Source: Planctomycetota bacterium (GTDB lineage: Bacteria; Planctomycetota; UBA1135; UBA2386). From it: a stretch of DNA of 64,000 nucleotides. The notes under the pieces were generated by a model. The model did no database searches and was not told where the DNA came from. It saw nothing but the letters and a program-made list of their open reading frames with translations. Positions 8,323-16,760 of this stretch are shown in pieces. The DNA lies in the NCBI GenBank assembly GCA_016716265.1, contig JADJWQ010000001.1, forward strand, positions 372,001-436,000, read 5' to 3'. Position numbers and translations under genes: made by a program. Each line of letters opens with the position of its first letter. Within the stretch, counting starts at the first letter, position 1.

Positions 8323-9033
8323 TCAGCCGGGCGGGTGGGACGCGCCGGCAGCGACGAGCAGGGCGAGCTCCTCCATCGCCGCGCGATCGAGCGGCTCCTC
8401 GCGCGCGTGGTGGATGCCGATCAGATTGCGCAGCATGCGCAGGATCCAGTCGCGGTGCGTCGCGAGCGGTAGCAGGTCGCGATCGATCGGCACCGCGTCA
8501 CCCGTCACGCTGCGGATCTGCGCGACGGCCTCCGGCACGCTGAGCACCCGGCCGCCCGCGAACGGATCGACGAGCATCGGGCGGAAGCCCGCGTCGCCCT
8601 CGACGCGCGCGAGGAAATGGCCGGGCGCGTTGATGCCCTTGACGGTCGGACCGAGCGCCTCGAGCACCAGCTTGTAGACGAGCGTCAGCGTGATCGGCAG
8701 CCCGCGCCGTCGCTCCAGCACGGCGTGCACGAAGCTGTTCTGCGGGTCGTAGTAGTGCTCGCGATCGCCGCGGAAGCCCATCTCGTCGAACAGCACCGTG
8801 TGCGCGTGCGCCACGGTGGCGCGGGAATCCGACGACCGCTGCCGCGAGCGGATGCGAGCCACGAGCTCACCGATCCGCCGCGCGACCGCCTGCTCGTCGA
8901 TCCGGGGATCGGCGTGCATGGCGATCGAGATCGCGGCCGCGAACAGACCGTCGTTGGTCTCGAGGTCGTGCAGCGCGTCGCGCATGCGCGCGAACGCCGC
9001 AGGTCGGCAGTGACGGGGTCGTCCGGGGGGCAC
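8323..9033 (-). CDS. SirB1-type transglutaminase-like protein
   Basis: The protein has 236 residues from the GTG at 9031-9033 (an ATG at 8985 is an alternative). The core matches the SirB1 family of transglutaminase-like proteins: a helical N-terminal region, then FDEMGFRGDREHYYDPQNSFVHAVLERRRG, GLPITLTLVY, and GINAPGHFLARV followed by LVDPFAGG. In the family this N-terminal domain precedes a TPR-like helical tail, seen here as WILRMLRNLIGIH. The catalytic cysteine of true transglutaminases is absent, as is usual in this family, so enzymatic activity is doubtful. It begins 12 bases after the doxX stop and is likely in the same transcript. Confidence 0.82.
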   Translation of the reverse strand: MPPGRPRHCRPAAFARMRDALHDLETNDGLFAAAISIAMHADPRIDEQAVARRIGELVARIRSRQRSSDSRATVAHAHTVLFDEMGFRGDREHYYDPQNSFVHAVLERRRGLPITLTLVYKLVLEALGPTVKGINAPGHFLARVEGDAGFRPMLVDPFAGGRVLSVPEAVAQIRSVTGDAVPIDRDLLPLATHRDWILRMLRNLIGIHHAREEPLDRAAMEELALLVAAGASHPPG

Positions 9034-9045
9034 GGTCGAAGCCTA

Positions 9046-9507
9046 TCACGCCCGAGCGCCGGCGGCCGGCGCACCGCTCGCCACCGGAGATTCGGCAGCG
9101 CGCGCTCCCAGCGCGAAGCGGCCCGCGCCGGTCAGGCCGAGCCCGGCGGTCACGAACGCCAGCGTCAGCGGGTACTCCATGCCACCGGCCTGCGCCGCGA
9201 AGCCCTGGTGCGCGGTGAGGGCGGCGACCAGCATCGTCACCACCAGCGGCACCGCGACGAGCGGCTGCAGCAGGCCGGCGATCAGCAGCAGGCCGCCGCC
9301 GAGCTCCGCGGCGCCGGCGAGCAGCGCCGAGACGGTGCCGAACGGAATACCGATGCTCTCCATCCACTGACCGGTCGCCTCCAGGCCGTAGCCGCCGAAC
9401 CAGCCGAACAGCTTCTGGGAACCGTGGAAGGCGAACACCAGGCCGACGAAGGCACGGGCGAGCAGGAGGCCGAGGTCGGCACGAACGCGGGGATCGGTGA
9501 GGTTCAT
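9046..9507 (-). CDS. DoxX family membrane protein
   Basis: The protein has 153 residues with four hydrophobic helices, the typical length and pattern for DoxX/YphA proteins. Signature stretches are ARAFVGLVFAFHGSQKLFGWFGG near the N-terminus and the AELGGGLLLIAGL second helix. Family members are inner-membrane proteins often induced by oxidative or electrophile stress and repressed by MarR- or HxlR-type regulators. A candidate MarR operator lies 45-73 bases upstream (9552-9580) and the marR gene lies on the same strand just beyond. I therefore infer that DoxX is a target of that regulator. The short SirB1-like gene follows closely. Confidence 0.9.
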   Translation of the reverse strand: MNLTDPRVRADLGLLLARAFVGLVFAFHGSQKLFGWFGGYGLEATGQWMESIGIPFGTVSALLAGAAELGGGLLLIAGLLQPLVAVPLVVTMLVAALTAHQGFAAQAGGMEYPLTLAFVTAGLGLTGAGRFALGARAAESPVASGAPAAGARA

Positions 9508-9551
9508 GGGTCCGGGTGGGATTCAGGATCGTGGCAGTCGTTCGGTCGGAT

Positions 9552-9580
9552 GTCGTTGGACAGATGTTCGTGACAACGAC
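9552..9580. promoter_or_regulatory. candidate MarR operator upstream of doxX
   Basis: A perfect 7-base inverted repeat, GTCGTTG (9552-9558) and CAACGAC (9574-9580), lies in the short gap between the doxX start and the marR stop. Its right half (9566-9580, GTTCGTGACAACGAC) matches 12 of 15 bases with a site just upstream of marR itself. The position upstream of doxX suits repression. Direct evidence is limited to the symmetry and the recurrence. Confidence 0.5.
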
Positions 9581-9653
9581 TTTCTAGGACAAGTCAGCCT
9601 GCGTGGCGGGCGCCGACCGCGCTCGGGTCGGCGCGTCGCCGGGTCGTCGGTGG

Positions 9654-10169
9654 TCAGTCCGCCCCTCGCGCCGCGCGGCCGCGCACCGGGGCGTCGGCGC
9701 CGGCGGGTGAACTGCGCAGCGCGACGAGCGCGCGGTTCAGCTGCGTCAGCCGCCGCTCGCCCAGATGGGTGAGCTGACGGCGCGCCAGCGCATCGATCGG
9801 CTCGTCGAGGTCGGCGAGCACGCGCAGCCCGGCCGGCAGGATGCGGACGCGCACGACGCGCCGGTCGGCCGCCCCCCGCTCGCGCGCCACGAGCCCGCGC
9901 TGCTCCAGCCGATCGACCAGTCGCGTGACGTCGGGCACGCGCGTGATCATCCGCACGGCGATCTGCTGGCTCGGCAAGCCGTCGGCGCCGGCTCCGCGGA
10001 GGATGCGCAGCACGTTGTAGGTCGAGTGCGAGAGTCCGTGCGGCTTCAGCAGCGCGTTCTGCCCGCTCGCGATCCAGTCCGCCGAGCGGAGCAGATTGAG
10101 GCTGACCTCCGTCTCGAGCGACCGGAACGGCTGGCTCTGCAGGATCTCGTCGCGAAGCGATCGCGCCAT
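9654..10169 (-). CDS. MarR family transcriptional regulator
   Basis: The protein has 171 residues from the ATG at 10167-10169; a longer in-frame reading to 10292 adds low-complexity sequence and covers the candidate operator. The winged helix-turn-helix is clear: HGLSHSTYNVLRILR leads in, GLPSQQIAVRMITRVPDVTRLVDRLEQRGLV is the recognition part, and ERGAADRRVVRVRILPAG is the wing. MarR proteins are dimeric repressors that release DNA on binding small phenolics or on cysteine oxidation. No cysteine is present here, so ligand binding is more likely than thiol sensing. The matching 15-base sites before this gene and before doxX suggest autoregulation plus control of doxX. Confidence 0.9.
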   Translation of the reverse strand: MARSLRDEILQSQPFRSLETEVSLNLLRSADWIASGQNALLKPHGLSHSTYNVLRILRGAGADGLPSQQIAVRMITRVPDVTRLVDRLEQRGLVARERGAADRRVVRVRILPAGLRVLADLDEPIDALARRQLTHLGERRLTQLNRALVALRSSPAGADAPVRGRAARGAD

Positions 10170-10194
10170 GGGGGCAGATGCTAGGCCCGCCGAA

Positions 10195-10209
10195 GTTCGT
10201 TGCAACAAC
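10195..10209. promoter_or_regulatory. candidate MarR operator upstream of marR
   Basis: GTTCGTTGCAACAAC, centred on the perfect palindrome GTTGCAAC, lies 26 bases upstream of the marR ATG. It shares 12 of 15 positions with the site before doxX. Its position would let MarR block its own promoter. Confidence 0.48.
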
Positions 10210-10246
10210 AATCTGCGTACCCAAGCCGGCCGGACCGCGGTCGGCA

Positions 10247-10510
10247 TCAGCTGGCCTGCTCGTGCGCGGCGCGCCGTCGCGCTCCGCGACACCGCGAACC
10301 GCAGAGCTGGCCGGCGAAGTAGGCGCCGACCAGCACCGGGTAGGTCGCCCAGGCGAAGCCGAGGCCGAACGCGAAGCGCAGGCCGACGACCATCGGGATC
10401 GGCCCGTGCACGGCGAGGAACCAGCGCGCCCCGAACCGGCGGCAGCCGGCCCGCCAGGCGCCGAACGGCAGGTTCAGCAGGAACACCGAGAACCCCGCGA
10501 GCGCCAGCAT
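10247..10510 (-). CDS. small inner-membrane protein, 87 aa
   Basis: This short protein has two or three hydrophobic helices: an N-terminal one (MLALAGFSVFLLNLPFGAW), a central one (LAVHGPIPMVVGLRFAFG) and a third (ATYPVLVGAYFAGQL), with a basic C-terminal tail. Small proteins with a similar FGxWRAG...WFLAVHxPxP pattern occur widely as uncharacterised membrane proteins. The ATG at 10508-10510 is preceded by a G-run; a GTG one codon earlier is also possible. It starts 25 bases after the M49-like lipoprotein gene and is probably its last operon partner. Function unknown. Confidence 0.65.
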   Translation of the reverse strand: MLALAGFSVFLLNLPFGAWRAGCRRFGARWFLAVHGPIPMVVGLRFAFGLGFAWATYPVLVGAYFAGQLCGSRCRGARRRAAHEQAS

Positions 10511-10535
10511 CACGCCCCCCGGAGGTGGTTCGAGC

Positions 10536-12287
10536 TCAAGGCGCCTCGAGCCGCTCGCCGGCGTCGACGAACACCGGCCGGATGTCGACCGGCAGGTCGT
10601 CGAGTCCGGCGAGCACGGCGGCGACGTCGTCGCGCACGACCCCGTAGTGGTCGAACAGCGCGATCGTGCCGGCCTTGTCGCCGCGCGCCTGCAGCACGCA
10701 GATCTCCCCCACCAGCTCGCCGATCAGCTCCTCGAGGCGCGCCGGATCGATGACGAACCGACCGCTGCTCGCGTCGCGGTGCGCGGCGCCCTTCTCGATG
10801 AACCAGCTCAGCTGCGCGGCGGCGCCGCGGCCGTGCGCCTCGGCGATGCCGAAGCGGATGCTGCGGAACAGCCCGGCGAAGTAGGTGGTCAGGAACGGCA
10901 CGCGGTACTCGGCCGGCAGGTGACCGCGATCGATCATCGCGAGCGCATTGTAGGCGCCCATCACGTCCGCCTTGGCCTCCTCGCAGGTCGAGTAGATCTC
11001 CTCGAGCTCGAGGCGCACCTCGGTCGCGCGGCCGTCGAGCACGATGCGGCCGGGCCCGAGCCCGTGCGACAGCTCGTGGAACAGCGTCTCGTCGAAGAAC
11101 GCCTGCCGCGCGAGGTCGCCATGGTGGCGATCGTCGAGCACGCGGCGCGCGAGCGGCTCGAGGATCGTCTCGAACTTGGCGTCCATCACGTTGCGCAGGA
11201 TCACCTTCTTGCTGCCCTTCTCCTCGCGCACCCGCTCGTCGTTCGGCAGGTTGAACGCGATCGTCTGCACGCCGGCCCGCGTATCGCCGGCGGAGTAGAC
11301 GAGGTCGGCGACGCGGATCGGCGATTCGGTGCCGCGGTCGAGGTTCTTGAGGTCGTCCGGGATCGGCAGGTTGCGCTCCATGAACGGCAGCTCGGCCTTG
11401 TAGACCGACAGCCGCTCCGACAGCTCGTGCGACACGACCGTCACGAACGACTCGAACGACGCCTTCTGGCCGAGCAGCCGATCCTCGTAGACCTCGTACG
11501 GACCGATCGTGATCTCGACGCTGCCACTCAGGTCCATCCAGTCCTTGTCGGACTGGTAGTAGTCGCCGCTCGCGTACGCGTCGGCACGCGAGCGGAGGAA
11601 GCGCGCCAGGGTCGGGTCGGTCGTCAGCTCGGCGGCGCGCCGGAGGTGTCGCGCGGACTCGTCGAGCCAGCCGCGGTAGACCTCGGAATACGGCAGCGCG
11701 CGCAGCCCGCCGCTCGCGTCGCGTGCGACGACGGTGAACAGACCCGTCAATGCGTCGCGCCGGTCGGGGTGCGCCTCGCAATACGCCTCGAACTGCTCCC
11801 GCGTCAGATCGCGCGGGTAGAAGCCCGCACCGGCCGCGCGCTCACCTCCGACACCGAGGAAGTCGGTCTCGTCGAGTCGGTCCCACGGACCGGCCATCAC
11901 GCTGAAGTAGGTGCGCGCGGCGGCCGCGTGCGGACCGTCGTAGGCCTCCAGCGCCGTGCGGATCGCCACGTTGCCGGCGAACGCCTGGCGCAGGAACACC
12001 TCGCCGAGCGGCCGCGACGCCGCGATCAGCGCCTCGACCACCGCGCGGTCGACGGGCGTCAGGTCGGTCAGGTCGGCGCGGATCTCGACCGGTGCGAAGC
12101 GCGCGAGGCGCGCGTCGAGGTCCGGAGCGACGGTCAGGTCGGCTGGCTTCACGGTGAACGACTCCTCGGCGGGCGACCCCGCACAGCCGGCCAGCAGGAT
12201 GGCGGCGGCAGCCCACTGGCGCGGCCCGGTCGAGCCGGGTCGGCGACGGGACGGACCGGACGGACGGCGATGGGTCTCGGTGTGCAT
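10536..12287 (-). CDS. lipoprotein, dipeptidyl-peptidase III-like (M49) metallopeptidase
   Basis: The protein has 583 residues. A lipoprotein signal (AAAAILLAGC) follows a basic N-region. The zinc site is well preserved: H404-E-L-S-H408, followed by the conserved GLGPGRI stretch, and E-E-A-K-A-D at about 436-441 giving the third ligand. The spacing and the EEAKADVMGAY motif are those of peptidase family M49 and its bacterial relatives. Family enzymes cleave dipeptides from the N-terminus of oligopeptides; a lipid-anchored form would act in the periplasm. Upstream in the chain a helical domain (residues 60-330) matches the family's upper lobe. M49 enzymes usually have HExxGH; the plain HExxH here is the variant seen in some bacterial homologues. 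The gene is followed by the small membrane protein. Confidence 0.83.
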   Translation of the reverse strand: MHTETHRRPSGPSRRRPGSTGPRQWAAAAILLAGCAGSPAEESFTVKPADLTVAPDLDARLARFAPVEIRADLTDLTPVDRAVVEALIAASRPLGEVFLRQAFAGNVAIRTALEAYDGPHAAAARTYFSVMAGPWDRLDETDFLGVGGERAAGAGFYPRDLTREQFEAYCEAHPDRRDALTGLFTVVARDASGGLRALPYSEVYRGWLDESARHLRRAAELTTDPTLARFLRSRADAYASGDYYQSDKDWMDLSGSVEITIGPYEVYEDRLLGQKASFESFVTVVSHELSERLSVYKAELPFMERNLPIPDDLKNLDRGTESPIRVADLVYSAGDTRAGVQTIAFNLPNDERVREEKGSKKVILRNVMDAKFETILEPLARRVLDDRHHGDLARQAFFDETLFHELSHGLGPGRIVLDGRATEVRLELEEIYSTCEEAKADVMGAYNALAMIDRGHLPAEYRVPFLTTYFAGLFRSIRFGIAEAHGRGAAAQLSWFIEKGAAHRDASSGRFVIDPARLEELIGELVGEICVLQARGDKAGTIALFDHYGVVRDDVAAVLAGLDDLPVDIRPVFVDAGERLEAP

Positions 12288-12379
12288 GCGAACGGCCTCC
12301 GAGGTGACGTTCCAACGCAGTCCGGCCGCGCGCGCAAGCGTGGCGCCGCGAATTCGCACGGCTGGCTCGCCGCGTCGGT

Positions 12380-13798
12380 TCACGCCTGCGGCCCGAACTC
12401 CGGGCCGAAGTCCGTCAGGGTCGCCGCACAGATGCGCCGCAGCTCGGCGCGATTCTCCCGCAGCGCGTGGCGCACCTCGAACGCGTGCGGCTCGACCGCT
12501 CCGAACGGCGTCAGGACCTCCCAGCCGGTCACGTTCGCGACGTCGAGCCGGCGCCGGTCGCCCTCGCGCAGTCCGCGCGCCGACAGCGGGCGGTCGAGCA
12601 GCTCGCCCGCGAACCCCGCCTCGTCGAGCTCCCGGACGCGGAACCACAGCGCCTCGGTCGACCCGCCCGGCACCGGCAGCGCCGCCTGCGCGAGCACCGG
12701 GAACCGGAACTCCTCGACCTCCGCGGCGACCTCGCACAACAGCCGCCAGGTGCAGCGCGCGCGGTCGGCGAGCTGCTCGTGCGTGCGGCGGCTCAGCCGC
12801 AGGACCGTGCCGCCGGGTGGCGGCCCGTCGAACAGCGGGTGGCGCAGTGGCTCCTGCGTGCGGCGGCCCCCGCGGCGCAGCCGCCGGCGGGGATCGGCGC
12901 ACAGCACGACGCGACCGGCCGCGTGGCTGCCGTCCGGATCGGGTCGCATCGCGAGCGTGCGCGGCGCGGCGCGCCGCACGAACTCCGCCACCGGCAGCAG
13001 GCGCAGCGGCGGCATCCGGTAGGCGAAGTCGAGCGTGCCACCCGGCTCGGCCAGCCCCTCGAGGATCGCGTAGCCGAGCGCGCGCAGGAACCCGGTCACC
13101 TCGCCGAGGAAGGCTCGCGCTGGCTCGAGCACGTCGAGGTCGAACGCGCCGACCGCCGCGAGCCCGTGCGTGTGCAGCCACGCGATCGAGCGCCCGGGCT
13201 TCCAGATCCCGAATCCCGGCACGGCGAAGTGCGGCAGCATCCAGTCGTCGCGCGCGCGGTCCGCGCGTTCGCCGGCGTGCTCGAGCCCAGGATCCGCGAG
13301 CACCGCGTGTACGCTCAGGATGCCGTCCACGTCGAGGTCGGCGTCGTGCGACAGCTCGGCCAGCAGCGCGTCGCGCGTCCAGAACGCGCCGCTGAGGTGA
13401 TCGATCGCGGCGATGCTGCCGTCGTCGAACAGCGCGTCCAGGAACCGCAGCAGCAGCTTGCGGTCGCGCAGCACGTTGCCGGTCGGTGCGTCGGTCTGTA
13501 CCTGCAGCGCCGTCGCGACACCGAGCAGTGCATCGACGTGCTCGCGCCGCAGGCGCGGCTGGACGAGCAGCGACTCGCGCGGCAGCGGGCCAGCGAGCGA
13601 CTCGCAGGCGACGAGCGCGCGCCCCCATTCGCGGTGGCGCAGCTCCGCAGCCCAGCGCATCGGCGGCCGCGCCGCCACCGCCGCGACCTCGATGCGGTGG
13701 CGCGCGAGCCCGGCGAGCAGGTGTGGGCCCTCTGGCCCGGCGCCATGGAACAGGACCGCGCCCCGACAGGGCACCCGGTTGTGCAACGCGATGTCCAA
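12380..13798 (-). CDS. DUF4026/DUF2314-like protein
   Basis: The protein has about 472 residues. The start is uncertain: I chose the TTG at 13796-13798 because GAGG sits 6-7 bases upstream; a GTG at 13774 is an alternative, and a longer GTG reading to 13906 would overlap the amidohydrolase gene. The N-terminal two thirds resemble DUF4026 proteins (SIAAIDHLSGAFWTRDALLAEL, WLHTHGLAAVGAFDLDVL). The C-terminal part (EALWFRVRELDEAGFAGEL, then SARGLREGDRRRLDVANVTGWEVL) resembles the DUF2314 domain found at the end of that family. It is soluble and has no signal peptide. Function is unknown. It follows the amidohydrolase gene after about 60 bases on the same strand. Confidence 0.7.
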   Translation of the reverse strand: MDIALHNRVPCRGAVLFHGAGPEGPHLLAGLARHRIEVAAVAARPPMRWAAELRHREWGRALVACESLAGPLPRESLLVQPRLRREHVDALLGVATALQVQTDAPTGNVLRDRKLLLRFLDALFDDGSIAAIDHLSGAFWTRDALLAELSHDADLDVDGILSVHAVLADPGLEHAGERADRARDDWMLPHFAVPGFGIWKPGRSIAWLHTHGLAAVGAFDLDVLEPARAFLGEVTGFLRALGYAILEGLAEPGGTLDFAYRMPPLRLLPVAEFVRRAAPRTLAMRPDPDGSHAAGRVVLCADPRRRLRRGGRRTQEPLRHPLFDGPPPGGTVLRLSRRTHEQLADRARCTWRLLCEVAAEVEEFRFPVLAQAALPVPGGSTEALWFRVRELDEAGFAGELLDRPLSARGLREGDRRRLDVANVTGWEVLTPFGAVEPHAFEVRHALRENRAELRRICAATLTDFGPEFGPQA

Positions 13799-13859
13799 TA
13801 CAGACCTCGCGAGAGGGGCAACGCGGCCCGCGGATCGGAGCACGAAAAATCGCGTCCGC

Positions 13860-15176
13860 TCAGCGCAGCCGTCGCAACGCGTCGCGCGCGCGCGCGGCGA
13901 GCGCACGGAGATCGACCCCGACCAGCTCGCCGTCGACCACCGCGCGCCGACCGCCGACGACGACGTGGCGGATGTGCCGTTCGGCGGCCGACCACACGAG
14001 CTTCGCGATCACGTCGTCGTGCGCGCCGAGCTCGGGTGCCTCGAGGTCGAACAGCACGAAGTCGGCCGAGGCACCGGCGCGCAGCACGCCACAGTCGTCG
14101 AGACCAATCGCGAGCGCACCGCCGCGCGTCGCGGTCCACAGCGCTTCGGCCGCGCTCCACGCACCGGGCTCGGCGGCGAGACACTGCAGCAGGGCGGCCT
14201 GGCGGAGCTCGGTCAAGGCCGACAGCCGGTTGTTGCACGGTGCGCCGTCCGCGCCGAGCGCGACCGGCACGCCGAGCTCGCGCAGCCTGGTGATCTCCGC
14301 GACCCCCGAGCCGAGCTTCAGGTTCGCCGACGGGCAGTGCAGAACGGCGGCTCCGCACATCGCGAGCAGGTCGAGCTCGGCCTCGGTCAGGTGCACGCAA
14401 TGGGCGAGGGACGCGTGCGGGCCGAGCAGCCCCTGGGCGTCGAGCACCGTCAGGTAGTCGTGGCCGAACCGGGCGCGGACCACGGCGACCTCCTCGCGGT
14501 GCTCGCAGGCGTGCGTGTGCACGCGCAGCCCGTGGTCGCGGGCGAAGTCCGCGGCCTCGCGGGCGAGCGGCTCGCTGCACGACAGCACGAAGCGCGGCGT
14601 GATCGCGTAGCGCAGGCGCCCGCGATCGTGGAACGCGCGCCGAAGCTCGTCGCAATGACGGAGCGCCTCGTCGCGCGGCATGGCGAGGGACGCCGGCACG
14701 CCATCGCCCGACAGGTCCATCAGGCAATTGCCGAACGTGGCGGCCATGCCGCTGTCGGCGAGGACCTCGGCCGCGACCTCGGTGTGGCGCACGGTCTCGA
14801 ACGCCTGCACCGCGGTCGTGCCCCCGCGGAGGAGCTCCGCGACCGTCAGCTCCGCCGAGACGCGGATCGACTCGGAGTCGTGGCGTGCTTCGAGCGGCCA
14901 GATGCACTCGCGTAGCCAACGCAGCAGTGGGCGGTCGTCGGCGAGCCCGCGAAACAGGGTCTGGCACAGGTGCACGTGACCCTGCACGAAGCCGGGCACC
15001 ATCGTCAGCCCGCTCGCGTCGCGCACGACGTCACCGCGGCGCGGGGCCAGCAACCCGATCGACTCGATCGTGCCGTCGACGATGCGCACGTCGGCGACGC
15101 GCACGTCGCCGCAGGGTCGATCCTCGGGGCCGTCCATCGGGACGAGCCGCGCACCACGCCAGAGCTCTGCGGTCAT
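13860..15176 (-). CDS. amidohydrolase, TRZ/ATZ/MtaD-type deaminase
   Basis: The protein has 438 residues from the ATG at 15174-15176. It is a complete metal-dependent amidohydrolase of the chlorohydrolase/S-adenosylhomocysteine deaminase group. Visible features are H67-x-H69 in GFVQGHVHLCQT, HTHACEHREE carrying the third histidine, LAHCVHL, the substrate-loop motif LHCPSANLKLGSG, and the metal-binding aspartate in ALGADGAPCNN. A small beta-sandwich made from both termini completes the fold. Relatives deaminate 5'-methylthioadenosine, guanine, cytosine or triazines using one Zn or Fe ion. The substrate cannot be decided from sequence alone. It is cytoplasmic and shares a strand with the DUF4026-like gene. 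Confidence 0.87.
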   Translation of the reverse strand: MTAELWRGARLVPMDGPEDRPCGDVRVADVRIVDGTIESIGLLAPRRGDVVRDASGLTMVPGFVQGHVHLCQTLFRGLADDRPLLRWLRECIWPLEARHDSESIRVSAELTVAELLRGGTTAVQAFETVRHTEVAAEVLADSGMAATFGNCLMDLSGDGVPASLAMPRDEALRHCDELRRAFHDRGRLRYAITPRFVLSCSEPLAREAADFARDHGLRVHTHACEHREEVAVVRARFGHDYLTVLDAQGLLGPHASLAHCVHLTEAELDLLAMCGAAVLHCPSANLKLGSGVAEITRLRELGVPVALGADGAPCNNRLSALTELRQAALLQCLAAEPGAWSAAEALWTATRGGALAIGLDDCGVLRAGASADFVLFDLEAPELGAHDDVIAKLVWSAAERHIRHVVVGGRRAVVDGELVGVDLRALAARARDALRRLR

Positions 15177-15272
15177 CGGTTGGCGACCGCGCCCGCGGCG
15201 GCGGCCGGTCGGGCAGCGTAGCGCGGAGACGGCCGCGCGGAGCACCCACGTCGCGCCGGCGCCCGGAACCCC

Positions 15273-16334
15273 TCACTGCGCCGAGAGCCGCAGCACCGGT
15301 GCGCGGGTCAGGTCGACGTCGACCTCGCGGCCCGCGAGCTGCGACACGACCGCGATGCCGAGCCCCGGCACCTGCGTGGCGACCGTGCAATCGAGCGCCT
15401 CGGACGCGGTCAGCGCGGCACCGGCGAGCTCGAGCCACTGCGCACCGAGGTGGACGCCGAGCATGCTCTGCTGCGCCGGCAGTGGCACGCGGTGCTGCGC
15501 GAGCCCGCCGAGCTCGGGGCCGAACGGCGGTGGCGACACGACCGTGACGAGCGTGATCAGCGGATCGACGTGCAGCGTGCACCCCGGCGCGCCGACCAGC
15601 GCCAGATCGAGCGGCTGCGAGCGCAGCCCACCGCCGAGGCCGAGGATCGCGAACGCTCCGGGCGTCCCCCAGGTCGTGAACCGCGCGGTCTCACCCGGCA
15701 CGAGGCCGCGCGGACCGACGCCGGTGCGCTGGCCGGAGGGGTTCGCGAACGGGCCGCAGGCGGTGCCGACCACCGTGACGATGCCGGTCGTGGCGTCCGA
15801 GACGGCGTCCGGATACCAGACGATCGGTGCCGTGCCGACCGGGGCGCCCGCGAGGTCGACGCACAGGTCACCCCCCGCGTAGGCGTAGGGTGTGGTGAAC
15901 TGGACGCGCACGGCATTGTCGCCCGTCCACACCGCGGAGGCGGGCGCCGACGGGCTGGCGGCGGGCAGCGTCACGCGGCCCCGGAACACCTCGACAGCGC
16001 CGACGACGTTGTCGGCGAACGTCCGCGACGGCGCGGTGACGGTGCGACCCGCGGCACCGACGCGGACGACCAGGTCGATCTCGCCGCCGAGTCCGGTGAA
16101 GTCGGCCGTGTGGTCGCGGCGGAACGTCAGCGCGGTCAGCCGCCGGCCGGCGAGCGGCGCGAGGTGCGAAACGTGGACGAGGATCTGCTGGCGGCCGGCA
16201 TGGCCGAGCCCCTCGACCATGCGGGCGCTGTCGCCCTCGGCACCGGCCTGCGCAGCCGGGACGACGACGTCGGTCTGCGCGACGACGGCGGCCGCCGCGA
16301 ACAGGGCACACGGAACGATGAGGACGGGTCGCAT
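15273..16334 (-). CDS. secreted protein with planctomycete C-terminal module
   Basis: The protein has 353 residues starting MRPVLIVPCALFAAAAVVAQ, a clean signal peptide; GAGGAG-type Shine-Dalgarno sequence lies about 9 bases upstream of the ATG at 16334. The mature protein is beta-rich, low in charge and high in Val, Thr, Gly and Pro. The first 200 residues contain LTALTFRRDHTADFTGLGGEIDL-like strands typical of this group's secreted proteins. The C-terminal part (VGAPGCTLHVDPLITLV...) resembles, with divergence, the terminal module of the proteins at 17468, 48004 and 54000. I do not know its role; extracellular or cell-surface location is the reasonable inference. Confidence 0.78.
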   Translation of the reverse strand: MRPVLIVPCALFAAAAVVAQTDVVVPAAQAGAEGDSARMVEGLGHAGRQQILVHVSHLAPLAGRRLTALTFRRDHTADFTGLGGEIDLVVRVGAAGRTVTAPSRTFADNVVGAVEVFRGRVTLPAASPSAPASAVWTGDNAVRVQFTTPYAYAGGDLCVDLAGAPVGTAPIVWYPDAVSDATTGIVTVVGTACGPFANPSGQRTGVGPRGLVPGETARFTTWGTPGAFAILGLGGGLRSQPLDLALVGAPGCTLHVDPLITLVTVVSPPPFGPELGGLAQHRVPLPAQQSMLGVHLGAQWLELAGAALTASEALDCTVATQVPGLGIAVVSQLAGREVDVDLTRAPVLRLSAQ

Positions 16335-16430
16335 GGGAACGGGCTCCTCGGTGGTTGGCAGAAGCGAGCTGCCGCAATGCGCGCGGCGGATGGAGACCCT
16401 GCCGGTTGCGCAGGGACGGGACGAGGGACC

Positions 16431-16760
16431 TCAGTCGGAGCCGACGACGTCGACGGTCTTCGAGCTGGGGTGGGGAATGTCGAGATCGGTGACGATGATC
16501 CGGTGGCCACCACGGACGTTCGGAGGCAGTCGCCATTCGACGCGGCCGTCCTTGGGTACCGGCACCGTCCATTGGCCGACGCCGGGCACGCACAGGCCGA
16601 TCTCCTTCACGCCGCTGTTGACCTGGACGACCAGATGGCCACCCTCGGCCACCGCGTCGGGCGCCTCGATCCCGGGCGGTGGCTCGACGGGATCCTGGGG
16701 CGCCATCGCCATTGCGAACACGGCCAGACACGCGCGGCGCGCACAGCCGTGGACCATCAT
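16431..16760 (-). CDS. small secreted protein, 109 aa
   Basis: The ATG at 16758-16760 overlaps the stop of the upstream gene (ATGA), with a second ATG immediately after it. The N-terminus MMVHGCARRACLAVFAMAMA looks like a short signal peptide. The remaining roughly 85 residues form a likely beta-sandwich (GHLVVQVNSGVKEIGLCVPGVG, VEWRLPPNVRGGHRIIVTDL) reminiscent of Ig-like or carboxypeptidase-regulatory folds. I do not recognise the family. Coupling to the Tat-signal gene suggests a shared extracytoplasmic job. Confidence 0.62.
   Translation of the reverse strand: MMVHGCARRACLAVFAMAMAPQDPVEPPPGIEAPDAVAEGGHLVVQVNSGVKEIGLCVPGVGQWTVPVPKDGRVEWRLPPNVRGGHRIIVTDLDIPHPSSKTVDVVGSD

Noticed and set aside
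12380..13906. Longer GTG-start reading of the DUF4026-like gene to 13906
   Set aside because: It would overlap the end of the amidohydrolase gene by 47 bases and adds Arg/Cys-rich sequence without family similarity. A TTG with a GAGG upstream at 13798 is better placed.
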